From positions 33,711,335-33,775,334 of the forward strand of contig OY978528.1 in assembly GCA_963854835.1 (NCBI GenBank): a stretch of 64,000 bases of DNA, read 5' to 3'. Source of the stretch: Megamerina dolium. Its lineage: Eukaryota; Arthropoda; Insecta; Diptera; Megamerinidae. Shown one piece after another: positions 58,134 to 64,000 of this stretch. How positions within the stretch are numbered: position 1 is the stretch's first letter; every line of letters starts with the position of its first letter. Below the pieces are notes generated by a model that was not told the DNA's origin, did not search any database, and saw nothing but the letters and a program-made list of their open reading frames with translations. Both the position numbers and the translations under genes were made by a program.

Positions 58134-61100
58134 AAATGTTTGGAGGGATATTGATCAAATTTTTTACACTCCAAATTTCATTCTCTTGCAACATAAACTT
58201 TAAGGCTATTTTTTAATTAAAAAGTAATTAATGAATTTTGTTTTTTTTTTTGTATTTGGCTGACAAAATCCAATTTTATTTTTTTCATCTCATATTGATT
58301 GACTTTGACGACCAAAGAGATAACTTTATTATGAATACCAACAAACATAAGGAGAAAAGGAAAACTTGAAATAATAACAATAATAATAATAATGAAATTC
58401 AAAAATGCGTGAGCGTATAAAATTAATATATTTTTAATTATATGCAAGCATTTTATAAGCAACAACCAAAACAACAGCAAACAGGAGTAGTATGTAACTT
58501 CATAAATGATTGGGTGATGCCAATCAATTGTTTAATGTTCATGTTTTTACACAAATACATGCTATACGCATTCGTACATATTCCTTCGCCAAATAAAATG
58601 GACTATGTTTGATTTTGTATCTCAATATTGTCAAATTTTATTAAAAATTCCATTGTATAAGTAAGATCGAAAAATTATTATGTTCAGTCAAGTACGAACA
58701 TGAAGTACATAAAGTTATATAAATAAAAAGCTACACTTACATATACGTTTATGTTCTATGTATACGTTTAGTGGCGAAATTTTTAAATCTATATATGCCT
58801 GTCCAAAAAGTAAAGGTACTATCGGGTTAATTATATTTTAGATGGCCACACTATTTGCAAACAAATTATTTGTACACTATTTCGGGGTACACTATTTCGA
58901 GTCCTTAACTGGGACTCTATATGAATCACTACTCGCTTTTAAGATTATACCGAATATGAAAGTTTAAAATTGTAAAAAGCGTTGGCATAAACACATTACA
59001 TCGAATGGAGATTACGTTAGGTTACTTATTGTGGAGCCGTCGTATCTGGCAACCATTGCCAGATTCCAGATAATGGCAACCATTGCCATTGTTTACCAAA
59101 CAATGCCCGATGAGCACTTCTGCAGCAGCAGTTCAGAGATCTCCCCTATTAGAGGAGTGATAGAGACATTCTCTAATATATGTTAGTTTAGATCACCTTC
59201 TTCGAGATATTCGACATTATGTGGCTTAATTCCACCTTCTATTCGCTTGTTCCTTTGATTGGTCTTATTACGATTTTGTATCGCCATTATTTACAACTAT
59301 GTGTAGTATACTCGTCGGTCTATTCGTTGCCGGGTACTGAATGTGGATTACTTTGGTGGAATTGAAAGAGATGTAGAAAAATAAAGATTTTTAAATTTAT
59401 TAAAAAAAAATAATTTGGACACAGTAGTATTTGTTCATACATATGACTGTTGCAAAACCTCTAAAACAAACTATTAAAATTATAAATTAGAGCGTTATTG
59501 GTAATTTTCATATTACAAACACTTATTAAGTGATTTTATTCACAAGAATAAAAAACAAGAAAACAAGAATATCTTATATAATTATTTTACATTTTCCAAA
59601 CATTTTTATTTATACGTATTGTCATCCAGGAGCCTGCTTTTGTTATTTGTAACTAATTTTACTTTCGACGCAACCCTTTCAGATGACACCCAGCTGGCTA
59701 GGACAACTAAGAATTCGATGGCTAGTTTTGTCAAATTTGGGTACAAATATTATTTATTTTTGAATTTTCTCTATGAATTTTCTCTTTCAATATAATTACT
59801 ATATGAAATAAATATTAAGCGATTAAACTCACACATGTTAAAGTCTGTTGAACTGATGTAAAAACCTAACTATATAAATACATAAATTATGGTTATTGTG
59901 TAAGCTAAAGAATACAATTCTTTTATCTCGTAACCAGACGATATTTATGCGTACAATATGAATATCTAATATAATCGTCCAAAAACATTTTGTGCCGACT
60001 ATATCGTATCGGAAGCAAAAAATATCGACAATATCGATATATCGATATAATCAACAATCCTATTAGTATCAAAATGATATGCAAAAAACACAAAAGAACA
60101 CATAGCGGAAACAAATGATTTTCAAGTTATGAGCTAAAAAGTTAGATCGGCGGCTGGAGCCGTTTTCTGAGAACGAACTCTGATATCCATACCTATACAA
60201 AATACGTTTTCATTGATGTATTAAAACTTTTTAATAACCGTGATATTGCATTTGATTCTGAACACTCTTATTTAAAATTATTTTGCTTGAAATAAAATTA
60301 TTTACTAGGTACAAAAAGGACCGGTGCATAAAGGGTCCATATAAAAGATTGTTATTTCTAAACAAAAGTTTGAATCCGGTTGCTGAACAATATATGCTTC
60401 TTTTTGAAAAAGTATTCTTTGTTTTCTAAATTTATAGATTTTTATTTTAAGTCAATATTGTCAGGTGTTTTGAAGGCCGTCTTCTTAAATTGAGTTGGCT
60501 CTACAATTTTCTCGAGTTGTCAAAATTAAATGCATTTGACAGCAATGGTAATGACATCGAAACAGTAGTGCCATTGAAAAATAAATATAAATACAATAGT
60601 CAGTAGGTCCAAAACTATCGACCGTGCCGTCGATAGTTTGCGAACTCTATGCTCTACTAAGCAAAGGCCTTTAACCTTTTATATGAAATTATGGGGCTTG
60701 AAAAATTATGTAGCTTGTATTCTTTTTATAAAAAAGAGAGTAATTGTTCCACTTCTAAACTTCATTTTCAGACGAATATTCAAATTGAAATTTTATAGTT
60801 CATTAAATTGAACCATTTTTGTAATTTATGAAGAGTCCAGCAATATGTTTCGAGAGCCAGAAAACCACATTACAGATTTGAAAATAAACATGTACCTTGT
60901 GTCTAATAATAAACAGTGGTAGAAAATGGGTTAAAACTTGAATGTTTTTCATTTTTAAAGCACGCTAGTGTGGGTTTTTTTTTTACAAAATTATTCACAA
61001 GATAAAACACAGCAAATGTTGCTATTATTTTCATAACTATATACGAATTTTTTCTTTGGCCTTTTGTGCACAGATGCGGAAATTATTTGAATTGTATTAA

Positions 61101-62411
61101 ATAAGGGCGGAGCAATAACTATACGTATATATGTATATATGCATAAAACGTACATATATTTTATATTGAGTGGTACATATTGTAAATACTCGTACAATAT
61201 ATATTGGAAAGCAACTTTATTAAATATAAGTATCTTCGATCGATTCAATTTCCTCACTCACATATGCTTTTAATTCAGTTTCCGCACAAGTGGAACAAAT
61301 TCTCACATATAGTACATCCAATAAATCATACTAGCTATTGCATTATTATTATGTTATTTCATAGTCATATGTATCGTATTATATGTATTTATATAAGAGT
61401 ATGAGTGCAAACAAATAATCCCTTTTTAGAAAGAATAAGAGAATTCTTGGTATGTATTTTGAAAAATAGTACCTACTACATAATCATGTATATATAATGT
61501 TTTCTTGTATACTATTGTGTGTGCTTATTTTTCTCATGAAATTCACTGAGGCATTAAATCTCTTTTACAAAATTTACATGCACATATATTTGTATGACTC
61601 TATTGGATGTTTATTAAAAATTATATTGCTTTCATCAAAATTTTAATGAAATTATTGCTTATGAAACAATTCAAAACATATTCATTTTTATAAATGTGTT
61701 AGGAAGGAATTAATAAGTAACTTCGGAATTTTGACTTCAGTAGTTGAATATTTTGATTAATATCACTTTAAAATGAATACTTTAAAGTATGAAAAATATA
61801 AAATTGTTTAAACTTAAAGAAGTAGAAAAATATTTATGATCGGTGGAATTTTTTATATACGATAATTTGGTTGAGATGACAACCTATGCACTATGATCGG
61901 GCAACTACTTACTGGCCGGAAGTAATTTTTTTTTGGTATCGATTTTCGATTTCTTTTTCTCTCATGACTAAATTTATTCTCCAGAGTAAAAAATGCATAC
62001 TCATTATATTCTTAAAGTGTTTTCCCGTTAAGATATCAGTTGTTAAAGTTGACATACCTATAAAAAGGTTACATATTTTCTTCGTACATAGTCAGCATCG
62101 TTGTAGTTCGAATTTGAATAACTCTTCAAGTAATAAATATACTCCAAAAAAAAAGAGAATGAAAATAAATAATGAAGGTAATAGTTGTGTGATTAACAAA
62201 AGAACAACTTGTGTATATATTGCTAAATATAAATGGAATTCCTTTTTAAAATAGACTCTAATTTGGGTAAAAATATTCCATATAAAGTAGAGCAATAAAA
62301 ATTGGTTTCATTTGCTGGTCTGCAAGCTTTGTGGACATTAAAAATGTTTAATTTAGAATTTGTGGGCTGAGGATCATGTTGCTTTTTGTTACACTTCAAT
62401 ATTGATATGTA
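58128..62411 (+). other. putative first intron, no further exon recognised
   Basis: No frame resembling a transmembrane helix exon is found up to the window end, so the intron would exceed 5.8 kb. A GC-richer patch at 58985-59340 contains a near-duplicate TCTGGCAACCATTGCCA / ATAATGGCAACCATTGCCA and is probably a piece of an unrecognised repeat. The remainder is AT-rich, with an A/T dinucleotide-rich block at 60005-60050 (ATCGATATATCGATAT). Confidence 0.45.
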
Positions 62412-62412
62412 G

Positions 62413-62434
62413 TACTTACTTACTTACTTACTTA
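62413..62434 (-). repeat. (TAAG)n tail of the RTE-like LINE
   Basis: On the minus strand five copies of a TAAG-type tetranucleotide follow GTTATGGCCACA. RTE-type LINEs commonly end in short tandem repeats rather than poly(A), so this marks the element's 3' end. Confidence 0.8.
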
Positions 62435-64000
62435 TGTGGCCATAACAACCGAATATCGATTTAGGCCGAAAATAACATGCTTCGCCAGCCATCTCTGTTC
62501 TTCGCTAGCTGGCGCCAGTTAGAAATTCCAAGTGCCGTCAGGTTCTCCAGTACTTGGTCTTTCCACCGGAGGTTTAGTCTTCCTCTTCTGCGCCGTCCTC
62601 CAGCGGGTTCCGAATATAACACCTTCTTAGCTGGAGCCTGTTCTTCCATTAGCTCGACATGACCTAACCAGCGCAGCCGCTGGATTTTGATGCGCTTTAC
62701 TATGTCAATATCGGCATACAGCTCGTACAGCTCTTGGTTGTACCTTATTCGGTACTCGCCACCAACGCAAATAGGCCCAAAGATCTTGCGTAGGACTTTT
62801 CTCTCGAAAACCCCAAGCATTCGCTCATCGGAGGTGGAAATTGTCCAGGATTCAGCGCCATATGTTAGGACAGGCATGATGAGAGACTTGTAAAGTGTAG
62901 TTTTCGTTCTTCGAGACTTCTCATTTGCTTACTCAGCCCAAAGTAACACCTGTTAGCAAGAGTTATCCTACGCATGATCTCCAAGCTGACGTCATTACTG
63001 CTGTTAATGCTGGTTCCAAGATAGACAAAGTCCTTTACTACTTCAAAAGCGTAGTTGTCAACAGTGACGTGCTGTCCAAGACGCCGGGACTCTTTGTTTG
63101 TTGACACTAGATACTTCGTCTTGCCCTCGTTCACCGTGAGACCCATCCGACGCGACTCTCTTTCCAACTCTGAGAATGCTGCACTGACTGCTCGCGTGTT
63201 CATGCCGATTATGTCAATATCGTCGGCATACGCTAACAGCATGACACTTTGGTTGAAGATAGTGCCATTATGTCGTAGATCAGCAGCTCGTATTATTTTC
63301 TCCATAATAAGATTGAAGAAGTCGCACGATAACGAATCACCTTGTCTGAAACCCCGTTCGGTATTAAACGGTGCGGAGAGGTCCTTCCCAATTTTCACTG
63401 CACAACGGGAGTTATGCAGTGTCATTCTACAAAGTCGAATGAGCTTTGCAGGAATACCGAACTCAGACATTGTTGCGTAGAGGTAATCCCTTACCGGACT
63501 GTCGAAAGCGGCTTTATAATCAAAAAATAGGTGGTGTGTGTCGATCTGTTTTTCTTGGATCTTCTCCAGGATTTGGCGCAGTGTGAAAATCTGGTCGATG
63601 GTGGATTTACCAGGTCTGAAGCCACACTGATAAGGTCCAATCAGGTTGCTGAGCATAGGCTTCAACCTTTCACACAGTACGCTCGATAGAACCTTGTATG
63701 CGATGCTCAGGAGACTTATTCCACGGTAGTTGGCGCAAATTGTGGGGTCTCCTTTTTTATGTACAGGACAGAGAACACTGAGCCTCCAATCATCAGGCAT
63801 GCTTTCATCCGACCATATTTTGCTTATGAGCTGGTGCATGCGGGTGAGCAGCTCATCGCCTCCGGTCTTAAACAACTCGGCAGGCAGGCCATCAGCACCT
63901 GCAGCTTTGTTGTTCTTCAGCCTTAAAATGGCCGTTTCAACCTCGTCATAGTCGGGTGGTGGAATATCAACACCATCATCTGTAATTGGGGTTATTGGGC
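62435..64000 (-). mobile_element. RTE-like LINE, 3' part, continuing beyond the window
   Basis: The element enters from the right edge and is read on the minus strand. It includes the reverse transcriptase, the C-terminal region, about 25 bp of 3' untranslated sequence and a tetranucleotide tail. Coding sequence remains open to the window edge, so the endonuclease and 5' end lie outside. Confidence 0.88.
62461..64000 (-). pseudogene. reverse transcriptase of an RTE-like LINE with one frameshift
   Basis: From the window edge the frame reads DIPPPDYDEVETAIL, then LKNNKAAGADGLPAELFK. RT blocks follow: CPVHKKGDPTICANYRGISL near 63720-63770, FRPGKSTIDQIFTLRQ near 63600, FFDYKAAFDSPVRDYLY near 63500, RGFRQGDSLSCDFFNL near 63330, and the catalytic LAYADDIDIIG (YADD codons at 63219-63230). 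LTVNEGKTKYL and FVYLGTSINSSNDV come next. Near 62920 a single-base indel shifts the frame into VLTYGAESWTISTSDERML, FERKVLRKIFGP, RLRWLGHV, PAKKVLYSEPAGGRRRRGR and the stop at 62461-62463. The blocks before and after the shift are otherwise well preserved, so the copy is fairly young. The clade call (RTE-like) is from motif order. Confidence 0.88.

Noticed and set aside
58217..58480. hydrophobic minus-strand frame near the receptor exon as a transmembrane exon
   Set aside because: It is on the wrong strand relative to the receptor, and Ile/Phe/Leu richness comes from T-rich DNA. There are no receptor motifs.
60005..60050. replication origin or regulatory palindrome (ATCGATATATCGATAT)
   Set aside because: This is a simple self-complementary AT-rich run with no supporting context.
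61886..62254. 122-codon plus-strand frame left of the RTE-like LINE
   Set aside because: It is AT-driven composition with no recognisable domain or splice context.

Overview
This looks like a non-coding-rich stretch of nuclear DNA from a higher (cyclorrhaphan) fly, quite possibly a tephritid fruit fly. The evidence is very AT-rich DNA with many short TA and CATACA-type runs, no prokaryotic gene organisation, and a transposon load of jockey-type and RTE-like LINEs, Tc1/mariner elements including a DD41D (rosa-type) copy, and a tRNA-derived SINE. The species assignment is inference. Only one convincing host-gene piece is present: a first coding exon at 57537-58127 (+) that encodes a long, N-glycosylation-rich ectodomain ending in a strong-looking splice donor. 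It looks like the N-terminus of a neuropeptide GPCR, perhaps of the CAPA/pyrokinin (neuromedin-U-like) group. Its downstream exons are not in the window, so the intron runs to the right edge or beyond.

Layout from left to right. 0-5 kb: a gypsy-type pol relic (2.1-2.9 kb, -) and two SINE copies, one ending in a 68-bp (AT)n. 5.3-7.3 kb: a recent 5'-truncated jockey-type LINE with an intact reverse-transcriptase frame and an 8-bp target duplication. 9.8 and 11.4 kb: short LINE 3' scraps. 11.8-14.2 kb: an unclassified repeat made of ~130-190-bp units, into which a complete Tc1-family element with an intact DD34E transposase has inserted. 15.3-16.6 kb: a dead rosa-type (DD41D) element. 19-20.3 kb (-) and 37.9-38.8 kb (+): two decayed copies of one RNase H-bearing LINE. 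23.1-23.8 kb: a SINE split by a MITE-like element. 29.3-31.7 kb: three different mariner-type relics side by side. 41-42 kb: an RNase H-bearing LINE fragment. 44.3-45.5 kb: an old jockey relic (-). 46.9-47.3 kb: another transposase relic. 50.6-51.2 kb: a foldback-like element whose arms are arrays of ~29-bp units. 62.4-64 kb: an RTE-like LINE (-) that runs off the window.

A tRNA-derived SINE family recurs throughout (at least eight substantial copies plus fragments). Four copies carry clear 13-14-bp target-site duplications (32.7, 48.5, 52.0 and 53.2 kb), which establishes LINE-mediated retroposition. Two tail types are visible, and the rarer (CCTAA)n type resembles the 3' end of the RNase H LINE seen at 19 and 38 kb.

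Nothing here forms an operon or a coordinated pathway. The elements mostly tell a history of nested insertions around or inside a long regulatory or intronic region. The most unusual objects are the unit-built repeat family with three copies (12, 48 and 56 kb), which also supplies paralogous empty sites for the Tc1 insertion, and the foldback-like element at 50.6 kb.
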